A stretch of DNA of 12,578 bases from JAAYCI01 sp964369525 (lineage in GTDB: Bacteria; Bacillota; Clostridia; Oscillospirales; Ruminococcaceae): the NCBI GenBank assembly GCA_964369525.1, contig CAYJEW010000053.1, positions 1 through 12,578 of the forward strand, given 5' to 3'. Each line of letters starts with the position of its first letter. The stretch's first letter is position 1. The position numbers and the translations under genes are program-made. Below are positions 6,686-12,578 of the stretch, in pieces. A model generated the notes under the pieces. The model saw only the letters and a program-made list of their open reading frames with translations. It ran no database searches and was not told the DNA's origin.

Positions 6686-7090
6686 TTATGCTTGGCTTTG
6701 AATGTAGGCTGCCACCTTTTTGTCGTCGTTTTTTACATGGCTTATCAATGCAAATACCGCACGGTTTAGCTCAGCCAGTGAATTGAAGTCTGCCCCATTT
6801 TTTAGCAGGGCGTCGCCCACGCTTTGGCTTAGCTTTTTAAAGCCTTCATGGGCCTGCTTATGAGCTTTATAGGCCGGGTAGTTAACCGATTGCTGTAATT
6901 TTTCTTCATCGTTAAAATGTTTAATGATATATTTTTGTAGGAAGCTGATTGTGCTCTCTATGCTATCACGTCCCTTACCGGAGTTGCAGGCATCCATAAG
7001 GTTATTTATAGCATCAAAGAGCTCTTTATGCTGGGCGTCAATTTGTGGGTGGCCCGTCAATAATTCGGGTGTTAGTTCGTATTTTTTCAT
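6686..7090 (-). CDS. Bacteriohemerythrin (single-domain O2-binding di-iron protein)
   Basis: Small soluble four-helix protein that binds O2 at a di-iron centre; in anaerobes such proteins are thought to sense, store or scavenge oxygen or to hold iron. The 134 residues contain the whole ligand set: His21 in DAQH, His58 and Glu62 in HFNDE, His77 and His81 in HKQAH, and His118 with Asp123 in HVKNDD. Length and ligand spacing are normal, and there is no fused signalling domain or signal peptide. AAGGAG lies six bases before the ATG, so the start is firm. The gene is downstream of, and on the same strand as, the enoate reductase, separated by about 130 bases with hairpins. I see no clear promoter of its own, so co-transcription by readthrough is possible. 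Confidence 0.95.
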   Translation of the reverse strand: MKKYELTPELLTGHPQIDAQHKELFDAINNLMDACNSGKGRDSIESTISFLQKYIIKHFNDEEKLQQSVNYPAYKAHKQAHEGFKKLSQSVGDALLKNGADFNSLAELNRAVFALISHVKNDDKKVAAYIQSQA

Positions 7091-7136
7091 GAATTCTCCT
7101 TTTTGTTTTCAGCGTGTTGCATGCGGCGTGGTTTGG

Positions 7137-7188
7137 CAATAAAAGCTCACAGGTTATCTAAGGCTTTTATTGGCCCATTAAACGGGCC
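7137..7188 (-). terminator. Two adjoining hairpins between the enoate reductase and hemerythrin genes
   Basis: CAATAAAAGC (7137-7146) pairs perfectly with GCTTTTATTG (7163-7172) around a 16-base loop, and next to it GGCCC (7172-7176) pairs with GGGCC (7184-7188). On the minus strand the first hairpin met is the GC-rich one and the T-rich arm GCTTTTATTG comes last, which could act as a weak or leaky terminator, but no free T-run follows. Nothing else stands out in this spacer. Confidence 0.45.
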
Positions 7189-7219
7189 CGGCAAGGTTTG
7201 CCGCACCTGAGGAATATTG

Positions 7220-9253
7220 CTATAGGCTTATGGCCAAATCGTTAGCCTGACGGATAGCGTCTATTACCTGCCCTACACGCTGGGCGTCGCCAATAAGGTG
7301 AAGGTTTTGCACCTTATCTTTTAGCATATCGTACAGCGCTGTATTGCTGCGCGAGCCTACCGCCATTACCACGCCGTCGCATGGGATTGTGACGGTTTTG
7401 GTGGTGTTTTCTTTTTTATCGGTAACCTCTATTACCGCTTCGCCATCGCCTACTTGAAGCAGCTTGGAGAAAGAGTGCATAGCTACGCCCATACGTTTTA
7501 GATCGTCCAGCACAGGCCAGCCTGTGCCCGGGGCAAAGCCTGCGCCTATTTTTGCAAGTTCTACAATTGTTACTGTGCGCTCGCTATAGTAAATTAGGCT
7601 TTGAAGTTTTTCTATACTTTCGGCCTTTTGGCTCATAAGAAAGTGTAGTTGTTCTGCGCTGATAGCGCCACCATGTACAAGATGCTGAGCTGTTTCGCAG
7701 CCTACCGAGCCGCCGCCAACAACCAGAATGTTTTGGCCGGGGAACACCTTTTCTTCCAGTACATCTGCCGCAAAATATACAGGCGGCTCTTTGCCTTGCA
7801 TTGGAAGCTTAATGGTGTTTGGCACAACGCCTGTGGCCACGATAATGTCATCGAAAGCGCCTGCTGTAACGTTTTCTACCGTGGCTGTTTTGCCTAGCTC
7901 TACATTTACGCCAAGCTTTGTAAGCATGGCTCTATGATAGCGGGAGAGGTTTTCGAACTCGCGCTTGCCCGGAGGGGCATACACCGTGCTAAGCTGGCCA
8001 CCAATATTCAGGCCTTTTTCCCACAGCGTTACGCTATGGCCCTGCTCGGCCGCTCTTATTGCAAACTCGCATCCGCCCGGACCTGCGCCTATAACCAAAA
8101 CATTTTTTATTTTTTCAGGCTTTTTACTATCTGTAAATAGGTATTCTCGCCCTGCCTGACCATTTACCAGACACTCTACCGGCTGGCCAAAGAATGTTTT
8201 GGCAAGGCAGCCTTGGTTGCAAGCAACGCACCCTCTTATCTCATCTTCTTGCTCATTGTGGGCTTTATTTACCCAATCTGGGTCTGCCACAAGCGGGCGC
8301 GAAACGCCTACCAGCTCTGCTTGGCCCAGCGCAAGGATATGCTCGGCTACTTCTGGGCGGTTGATGCGATTGCAGGCAATAACCGGAATATTTACCGCTT
8401 TATTGATGGCCGAGGCAAGGTATGCAAAGCCGCCACGGGGAAGGTCGCCCGGGAGCTGAGGCACACGGGTTTCGTGCCATCCGCCTGTAATATTCAAAAG
8501 GTCTACCCCTGCTGCGTCTAGCAGTTTTGCAAACTCTATGGCGTTATCGTTTGTGTTTGAGCCGGGCACAAAGTCGTTGCCGGCAATGCGCATAATTATT
8601 GGATAGTCGCTACCTACCGCCTCTCGCATGGCCTTTACTACCTCTAGTGGAAAGCGGGTGCGGTTTTCCCAGCTACCGCCGTATTCATCGGTGCGCTGGT
8701 TTGTAAGCGGCGAGAGGAACTGCGATATTAAGTAGCCTGCCGAGCCAAGAATTTCTACCGTGTCGAAGCCTGCCTGTTTTGCACGCAGGGCACCTGCAGC
8801 CCAGTTTGCTATAACATCATCTATGTCTTGCTTTGTCATCTCTCTTGGGGTTTCACGAGAAAAGTGCGAATAAACTGCACTTGGGGATATTGGCTGACGA
8901 CCTGCATTCATTTTAGAGCTTGAGTAACGGCCCGCATGATATAACTGCACGCCAACCTTTGCGCCACGGCTATGTATACCGTCGGTGAAAGCCTTATAGC
9001 CTTCTATAAATTTGTCTTCTTGCAAGCTCATCATTGAGAGCGTACCGCCGAAGTCATCGAAACGGCAACCGCCTACAATGATAAGTGCTACGCCGCCCTC
9101 TGCACGGCGCCAGTAGTAGTTTGCAAACCGCTCTGTACATGCGCCGTCGGGAGTGTATAGGTGGGGCAACGCCGGCATAACTACTCGGTTTTTAAGTTGC
9201 ATTCCGTTGATGGTGATAGGGGTAAAAATACGCTCATATTTCATAACTTTCAC
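7220..9253 (-). CDS. 2-enoate reductase / 2,4-dienoyl-CoA reductase family oxidoreductase (FMN, [4Fe-4S], FAD)
   Basis: NADH-dependent reductase of activated C=C bonds. Numbering from the ATG at 9244 (674 residues), an Old Yellow Enzyme FMN barrel (about 1-330) carries the active-site pair Tyr171 (GSAGYLISQFLSP) and His257 (GGWHETR). The iron-sulfur cysteines follow at 339, 342, 346 and 358 (CVACNQGC...C), then an FAD domain (GAGPGG, 386-391) and an inserted NAD(H) domain (VGGGSVG, 509-515). The insert around 520-555 (GGAISAEQLHFLMSQKAES) resembles clostridial enoate reductases of the FldZ type more than E. coli FadH, from memory of those families. Bile-acid enzymes BaiCD and BaiH share the fold, but no other bai gene is near. 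GAGGAGG (9256-9262) is two bases from an upstream GTG (9253) and eleven from the ATG at 9244; I favour the ATG. The physiological substrate is unknown. Confidence 0.93.
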   Translation of the reverse strand: MKVMKYERIFTPITINGMQLKNRVVMPALPHLYTPDGACTERFANYYWRRAEGGVALIIVGGCRFDDFGGTLSMMSLQEDKFIEGYKAFTDGIHSRGAKVGVQLYHAGRYSSSKMNAGRQPISPSAVYSHFSRETPREMTKQDIDDVIANWAAGALRAKQAGFDTVEILGSAGYLISQFLSPLTNQRTDEYGGSWENRTRFPLEVVKAMREAVGSDYPIIMRIAGNDFVPGSNTNDNAIEFAKLLDAAGVDLLNITGGWHETRVPQLPGDLPRGGFAYLASAINKAVNIPVIACNRINRPEVAEHILALGQAELVGVSRPLVADPDWVNKAHNEQEDEIRGCVACNQGCLAKTFFGQPVECLVNGQAGREYLFTDSKKPEKIKNVLVIGAGPGGCEFAIRAAEQGHSVTLWEKGLNIGGQLSTVYAPPGKREFENLSRYHRAMLTKLGVNVELGKTATVENVTAGAFDDIIVATGVVPNTIKLPMQGKEPPVYFAADVLEEKVFPGQNILVVGGGSVGCETAQHLVHGGAISAEQLHFLMSQKAESIEKLQSLIYYSERTVTIVELAKIGAGFAPGTGWPVLDDLKRMGVAMHSFSKLLQVGDGEAVIEVTDKKENTTKTVTIPCDGVVMAVGSRSNTALYDMLKDKVQNLHLIGDAQRVGQVIDAIRQANDLAISL

Positions 9254-9450
9254 TTCCTCCTCATTGCTGTGCCTATAAAATACACTATATTAAATGATAC
9301 CATAAAAAAATTAGTTTGAGCAATGAAATATATTGTTTTGCTTAGGTAGATGTCACAAATTTCTACAGACTTTTTAGCAGCATGCCAAATTGTGCATATG
9401 GTGGTTTTTCATGGATAGTGCTTTGGCTAAGGAATAATATTTTTGTGCAT
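9254..9450. other. Spacer upstream of the enoate reductase
   Basis: AT-rich non-coding DNA. On the minus strand TTGCTC and TATCAT 18 bases apart, ending near 9296, form a possible weak promoter for the enoate reductase. I see no operator or small gene here. Confidence 0.3.
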
Positions 9451-9491
9451 AAAAAAGCAAACCCCTAAAGCGGCTGCGCTCTTGGGGCTGC
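9451..9491 (-). terminator. Intrinsic terminator after xylB
   Basis: On the minus strand CCCCAAGAGC and GCTTTAGGGG pair with one mismatch around a six-base loop, extended by GCA/TGC, and are followed by TTTGCTTTTTT. It lies about 20 bases past the xylB stop and separates it from the enoate reductase gene. Confidence 0.82.
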
Positions 9492-9509
9492 GGTATATTT
9501 GTTATACTA

Positions 9510-11027
9510 TTATAGGCCGGCCAGCGTAGCAAAGCTTTGCGCAAGATTTGTGTACAGTGTTTTGTACAACGCAAAATATGGTGCATACTGTGCTGTGGCC
9601 ATAGCGTTTGGCGGCTGTGGTGGATTTTTTTGTACAGCGGCTTCGGCCGCCTGCCCTACCGACGAGAACACGCCTGTGCCAACGCCTGCAAGCAGTGCTG
9701 CACCAAGCGCTGCGCCTTGGTCGTTAGCCAGTGTGTTTACAGGGCAGGAGTATAGGTCTGCAAGCATTTGGCGCCATAGCTGCGAGCGGCTACCGCCGCC
9801 ACAGATGGTCATATCGCTGAGCGGTAGACCCATCTCGCTGAACACGTCCACACATTCACGCTGGGAGAAGGCTACCCCCTCCATGACAGCTCGGATTAGG
9901 TGCGCCCTTGTGTGCATTGCAGAAAGGCCGAAGAAGACGCCACGGCAGTCGGGGTCTGGGTGGGGGCTGCGCTCGCCCATTAGGTATGGCAAAAACAGCA
10001 GTTTTTCTGCGCCAATTGGTACATCTGCAGCAAGTTTATCCATAATAACATAGGGGTCTACACCTTGGTTTTCGGCCGCTTGCATCTCGGGGCCGCAGCA
10101 GGTATCTCGCAGCCATTTAAGGCTAAGGCCTGCGGCCTGGGTGCAGCTCATAACGGTGAACATGCCCGGCACACTGGCGCATAGGCCGTGTACCCTGCCC
10201 TGCAGGTCTACATGCAATTTCTTGCTAACCGCATACACAACTGCCGATGAGCCTATGGTGGTGAACGCACTGCCCTCTGCTACAACGCCTGTGCCCACGG
10301 CGGCCGCTGGGTTATCGCCTGCGCCGCCAACCACAACCGTGCCCTCGGCAAGGCCTGTTAGAGCTGCGGCGGCCGCATGCACCTTGCCTGTAACATCTGG
10401 GCTTTCGTGCATTTTGGGTAGCATGGCGGCGTCGATGTTGAACGCAGTTAGCAGTTCGCTACTCCAGCAGCGTTTTTCTATATGCATTAACTGCATACCC
10501 GAGGCGTCGCTAACCTCTGTGGCAAACTCGCCCGTGAGCATATATCTTATATAGTCTTTGGGTAGCAAAATGTGTGCGCATTTTTCGTATATTTCGGGCT
10601 GGTTGTTCTGCACCCACAATATTTTGGCGGCGGTGAAGCCTGTCATGGGTGGGTTTGCGCTAAGCTCTATGATACGCTTTTTGCCGAGGGCTTGCTCCAT
10701 CTGCTCGCACTCGGCTGCGGTGCGTTGGTCGCACCAGATAATTGCGGGGCGCAGTACCTCGCCGGCGGCGTTTAGCATTACCAGCCCATGCATCTGGCCT
10801 GAAAGCCCTATGCCTTTTATGTCTTGCGGCGCGGCCGCACCCTCGGCCAAAACGGCCTGAATGCCCTGCACGGTGGCACCCCACCAATCGTTTGGGTGCT
10901 GCTCTGCCCAGCCGTTTTGTGGCTGCGCCATTGGGTATTCCACAGTTTTTTGTGCAAGCACCTGTCCGCTCGAACTAAACAGTACCGTTTTTGTGCCGGA
11001 TGTACCTATATCTATTCCGAGTAGCAT
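9510..11027 (-). CDS. xylB: Xylulokinase (FGGY carbohydrate kinase)
   Basis: Phosphorylates D-xylulose with ATP to xylulose 5-phosphate, feeding the pentose phosphate pathway. The 505 residues have the family length and both actin-like lobes. The N-terminus GIDIGTSGTKT (4-14) is the first phosphate-binding loop. Met79-His80 in LSGQMHGLV are the sugar-contacting residues typical of xylulokinases rather than glycerol or gluconate kinases. Asp238 in GGAGDNPAAAVG is the expected catalytic base, LPYLMGERSPHPDPD (346-360) is a family signature, and CGGGSRSQLWRQ (409-420) is the second ATP loop. AAGGAG lies about ten bases before the ATG. Xylose isomerase, a transporter and a xylose regulator are all absent from the window, so the gene is an orphan with its own promoter and terminator. 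Another ketopentose as substrate cannot be excluded. Confidence 0.94.
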   Translation of the reverse strand: MLLGIDIGTSGTKTVLFSSSGQVLAQKTVEYPMAQPQNGWAEQHPNDWWGATVQGIQAVLAEGAAAPQDIKGIGLSGQMHGLVMLNAAGEVLRPAIIWCDQRTAAECEQMEQALGKKRIIELSANPPMTGFTAAKILWVQNNQPEIYEKCAHILLPKDYIRYMLTGEFATEVSDASGMQLMHIEKRCWSSELLTAFNIDAAMLPKMHESPDVTGKVHAAAAALTGLAEGTVVVGGAGDNPAAAVGTGVVAEGSAFTTIGSSAVVYAVSKKLHVDLQGRVHGLCASVPGMFTVMSCTQAAGLSLKWLRDTCCGPEMQAAENQGVDPYVIMDKLAADVPIGAEKLLFLPYLMGERSPHPDPDCRGVFFGLSAMHTRAHLIRAVMEGVAFSQRECVDVFSEMGLPLSDMTICGGGSRSQLWRQMLADLYSCPVNTLANDQGAALGAALLAGVGTGVFSSVGQAAEAAVQKNPPQPPNAMATAQYAPYFALYKTLYTNLAQSFATLAGL

Positions 11028-11080
11028 GCCTTATACGCTCCTTACAGGTTTTATAAATGTAGCTGATTTTCACTATTGTT

Positions 11081-11109
11081 AGCATACCTTTACGAGCTGG
11101 AAATGTCAA
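11081..11109 (-). promoter_or_regulatory. Promoter of xylB
   Basis: On the minus strand TTGACA (11104-11109) and TATGCT (11081-11086) are 17 bases apart. Transcription would start near 11075, giving a leader of about 45 bases. I see no convincing operator beside it. Confidence 0.8.
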
Positions 11110-11145
11110 CGTAACACATGCGCTATTTGCATTACTTCATTGCAC

Positions 11146-11183
11146 AAAAAATCACGCTTATGGTTTCAATTTAAGCGTGATTT
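11146..11183 (-). terminator. Intrinsic terminator after the HD-GYP gene
   Basis: A perfect 12-pair stem, AAATCACGCTTA (11149-11160) against TAAGCGTGATTT (11172-11183), is followed on the minus strand by six T (11146-11151). It sits 15 bases past the stop codon. Confidence 0.93.
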
Positions 11184-11197
11184 AGGTGTTTTAATTG

Positions 11198-12442
11198 TTA
11201 TGATTCTGCCGAGATCAGCGCCTCGAACTCTTTGTGTATCTGTTCGTATTTTTGCTTTACCGGTAATGCTTTTTCTTCAATCTGGCGCTGTAATTCGTCT
11301 TTATTCTCTATTACAATATTAACGATATCGCCGTCGATTAAATGCTGCCTCACCATATCTTCCAGTATAATAATGGTTTTATCCCAGCCGTATGCCGACT
11401 TGTAACTGCGGTTGCCAAGCAATGCGCTTATAATATCTGCAATGGCTACAATTCGCACAGGCACAGATAACTGAGCGTCGCTTAAGCCTTGTGGATAGCC
11501 GCTACCGTTTAGTTTTTCGTGGTGGTCGGCCGCGTAGTCTACAATAGTAGGCTCAAAAACAGGCTCTAGCATCTTTCTTGTTAATTCGGCATGGCTACGC
11601 ATAATGTCCATGTCTTCTTTTTTCAGTTTTTCCTTGCTTTCAAGTATGTAGCCGGGAATGGCAATTTTGCCAATGTCGTGAACCAGCGCCGCATAGTAAA
11701 TTCTTTCAACTTCCTTTTTGCTAAAGCCTAGATACTCTGCTAAAAACATGGCCACTGTGGTGGTGTTTACCGAGTGAACCATGGTGGCGTTGCTTTTAAA
11801 GTCCATTGAATAGACAATCATCTCAAGATAGCTATCCACCTCGGCCGCAGAAAGATTTAAGGCTTTTGCCCGCTGTTGCGACCACTGCTCTACGCCTGCC
11901 GGGAAGGCTTGGTACAGCTCTTGGTTGGTGACAACCGCTTTTGCTGCGGCAATATATGGGGCGTCAAACTGGCCCGAAAGGTTTATGCTTTTAAAAAGTG
12001 CATCGCCCTTTAACCCTCTTGCAATGCCCATGTCCATTCTGTCGGCCATGTGTATTATTTGTGCATATGCCGATATTCCTGCGCTTAGGCCTACCAGCCC
12101 TTTAGCCGGGGTGTGGTGATAGCGCACTGCCTGCGCAGATTCCTCCAGCGGCGAAAGGTGCTTTAAGAAAAGGTAGCCGTAGATGGCATGCGCGTCTACA
12201 TCAACCGTTTCAAACACAATCATTCGGTCTATCTCTTCGGTTTTGTACGCACCTATGTCGTGAAATACCGACATGAGAAAAAGCATATCACCGTTTAAGG
12301 TTGCGTCCAATTTTAGGTTTTGATGAAGCTTTTCGGCTAGGTATGCCACCCTAATACTATGGTCCATAAGGCGTTTGTCGTAACATTTTAGCGCGTGTGA
12401 GCACAGCAAAACCACCTCGTGGTTTGCGATTATACTTGGCAT
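11198..12442 (-). CDS. Tandem HD / HD-GYP phosphohydrolase, probable cyclic di-GMP phosphodiesterase
   Basis: A soluble 414-residue protein with two HD metal-hydrolase domains and no membrane segment or receiver domain. The first HD domain (about 20-140) keeps His28, His61-Asp62 (FHDIG), His85, His109-His110 and Asp134 (HMADRMD), so it may itself be catalytic. The second (about 215-365) is HD-GYP: His223, His255-Asp256 in VHDIGKIAIP, His284, HHEKLNGSGYPQGL (307-320) and Asp336 in IADIISALL. The GYP motif is intact, but the usual Asp of HHExxDGxGYP is Asn312, and DxFDAL is changed to DIISAL. The C-terminus (about 380-410) is charged and probably helical. HD-GYP domains hydrolyse cyclic di-GMP to pGpG or GMP; activity here is inferred. 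AGAGGTAG lies just before the ATG. No clear promoter is visible in the short gap to the tRNA terminator. Confidence 0.9.
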   Translation of the reverse strand: MPSIIANHEVVLLCSHALKCYDKRLMDHSIRVAYLAEKLHQNLKLDATLNGDMLFLMSVFHDIGAYKTEEIDRMIVFETVDVDAHAIYGYLFLKHLSPLEESAQAVRYHHTPAKGLVGLSAGISAYAQIIHMADRMDMGIARGLKGDALFKSINLSGQFDAPYIAAAKAVVTNQELYQAFPAGVEQWSQQRAKALNLSAAEVDSYLEMIVYSMDFKSNATMVHSVNTTTVAMFLAEYLGFSKKEVERIYYAALVHDIGKIAIPGYILESKEKLKKEDMDIMRSHAELTRKMLEPVFEPTIVDYAADHHEKLNGSGYPQGLSDAQLSVPVRIVAIADIISALLGNRSYKSAYGWDKTIIILEDMVRQHLIDGDIVNIVIENKDELQRQIEEKALPVKQKYEQIHKEFEALISAES

Positions 12443-12493
12443 AATAACTACCTCTGTTTAGTCTGGTTTTTTTGAGTAAGCCAAAGTTTCAGC

Positions 12494-12522
12494 AAAAAAA
12501 GCCATCGAATGATGGCTTTTTT
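12494..12522 (-). terminator. Terminator of the tRNA-Gly transcript
   Basis: GCCATC (12501-12506) and GATGGC (12511-12516) form a tight hairpin with a GAAT loop, flanked by A-runs and T-runs, so it can end transcription in both directions. On the minus strand it follows the tRNA CCA end by one base and precedes the HD-GYP gene. Confidence 0.92.
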
Positions 12523-12523
12523 G

Positions 12524-12578
12524 TGGAGCGGATTACGGGACTCGAACCCGTCGCCTTCTGCTTGGGAAGCAGACGCTC
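12524..12578 (-). tRNA. tRNA-Gly (anticodon CCC), 3' part
   Basis: The minus strand shows the anticodon stem TCTGC/GCAGA with loop TTCCCAA (anticodon CCC at 12564-12566), the T arm ACGGG-TTCGAGT-CCCGT, the 3' acceptor strand AATCCGC, discriminator T and an encoded CCA (12524-12526). The U discriminator agrees with bacterial tRNA-Gly. The D arm and 5' acceptor strand lie beyond the right edge. It decodes GGG codons. Confidence 0.94.

Noticed and set aside
7220..9253. Assignment of the enoate reductase as a bile-acid enzyme (BaiCD or BaiH).
   Set aside because: The fold is shared, but no other bai gene is present and the sequence features do not separate these families by eye.
9510..11027. A xylose utilisation cluster.
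   Set aside because: Only xylulokinase is present; there is no isomerase, transporter or regulator, and the gene is bounded by its own promoter and terminator.
1835..12442. A dedicated c-di-GMP signalling locus made of the GGDEF and HD-GYP genes.
   Set aside because: They are on opposite strands about 8 kb apart, with unrelated metabolic genes and several terminators between them.
1..12578. Mobile elements, CRISPR arrays, attachment sites or defence systems.
   Set aside because: I found no transposase, integrase, spaced direct repeats or target-site duplications; the partial tRNA at the right edge shows no adjoining integrase or repeated 3' end within the window.

Overview
The window looks like chromosomal DNA of a strictly anaerobic, fermentative Gram-positive bacterium of the class Clostridia; an Oscillospirales-type gut organism is my guess, but the sequence alone does not fix the lineage. 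The reasons are a valine T-box leader in front of valS, strong GGAGG-type ribosome binding sites, AT-rich spacers with TTGACA/TATAAT promoters, an acyl-CoA dehydrogenase/EtfBA operon preceded by a near-consensus Rex site, an iron-sulfur ene-reductase and a bacteriohemerythrin. I see no mobile element, CRISPR array, rRNA or phage gene.

Layout. (1) 1-1629, minus strand: the N-terminal half of valyl-tRNA synthetase (it runs off the left edge), its T-box leader with antitermination-type terminator, and a consensus promoter. (2) 1738-3214, plus strand: a membrane-anchored GGDEF diguanylate cyclase with its own terminator, transcribed divergently from valS. (3) 3317-6650, plus strand: a candidate Rex operator, an acyl-CoA dehydrogenase, etfB and etfA, closed by a strong terminator; a long U-tract-less hairpin lies between the dehydrogenase and etfB. 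(4) 6686-9253, minus strand: a bacteriohemerythrin downstream of a 2-enoate reductase-like FMN/FAD/[4Fe-4S] enzyme. (5) 9451-11109, minus strand: a lone xylulokinase with a clear promoter and terminator. (6) 11146-12442, minus strand: a tandem HD / HD-GYP protein. (7) 12494-12578: a terminator and the 3' part of a tRNA-Gly(CCC).

How the parts fit. Two independent enzyme systems for reducing activated C=C bonds sit close together: the acyl-CoA dehydrogenase with its electron-transfer flavoprotein, acting on enoyl-CoA esters, and the enoate reductase, acting on free or activated enoates. Both are ways an anaerobe disposes of NADH, which agrees with the candidate NADH-sensing Rex site. The diguanylate cyclase and the HD-GYP protein could make and break cyclic di-GMP, but they are on opposite strands about 8 kb apart and nothing else ties them together. 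valS, xylB and the tRNA are ordinary housekeeping or sugar-use genes.

Overall this is an ordinary metabolic region. I did not find an undescribed multi-gene system. The most useful leads are the Rex site, the unassigned substrate of the isolated dehydrogenase/EtfBA operon, the intercistronic hairpin, and some unusual residues in EtfB and the HD-GYP protein.
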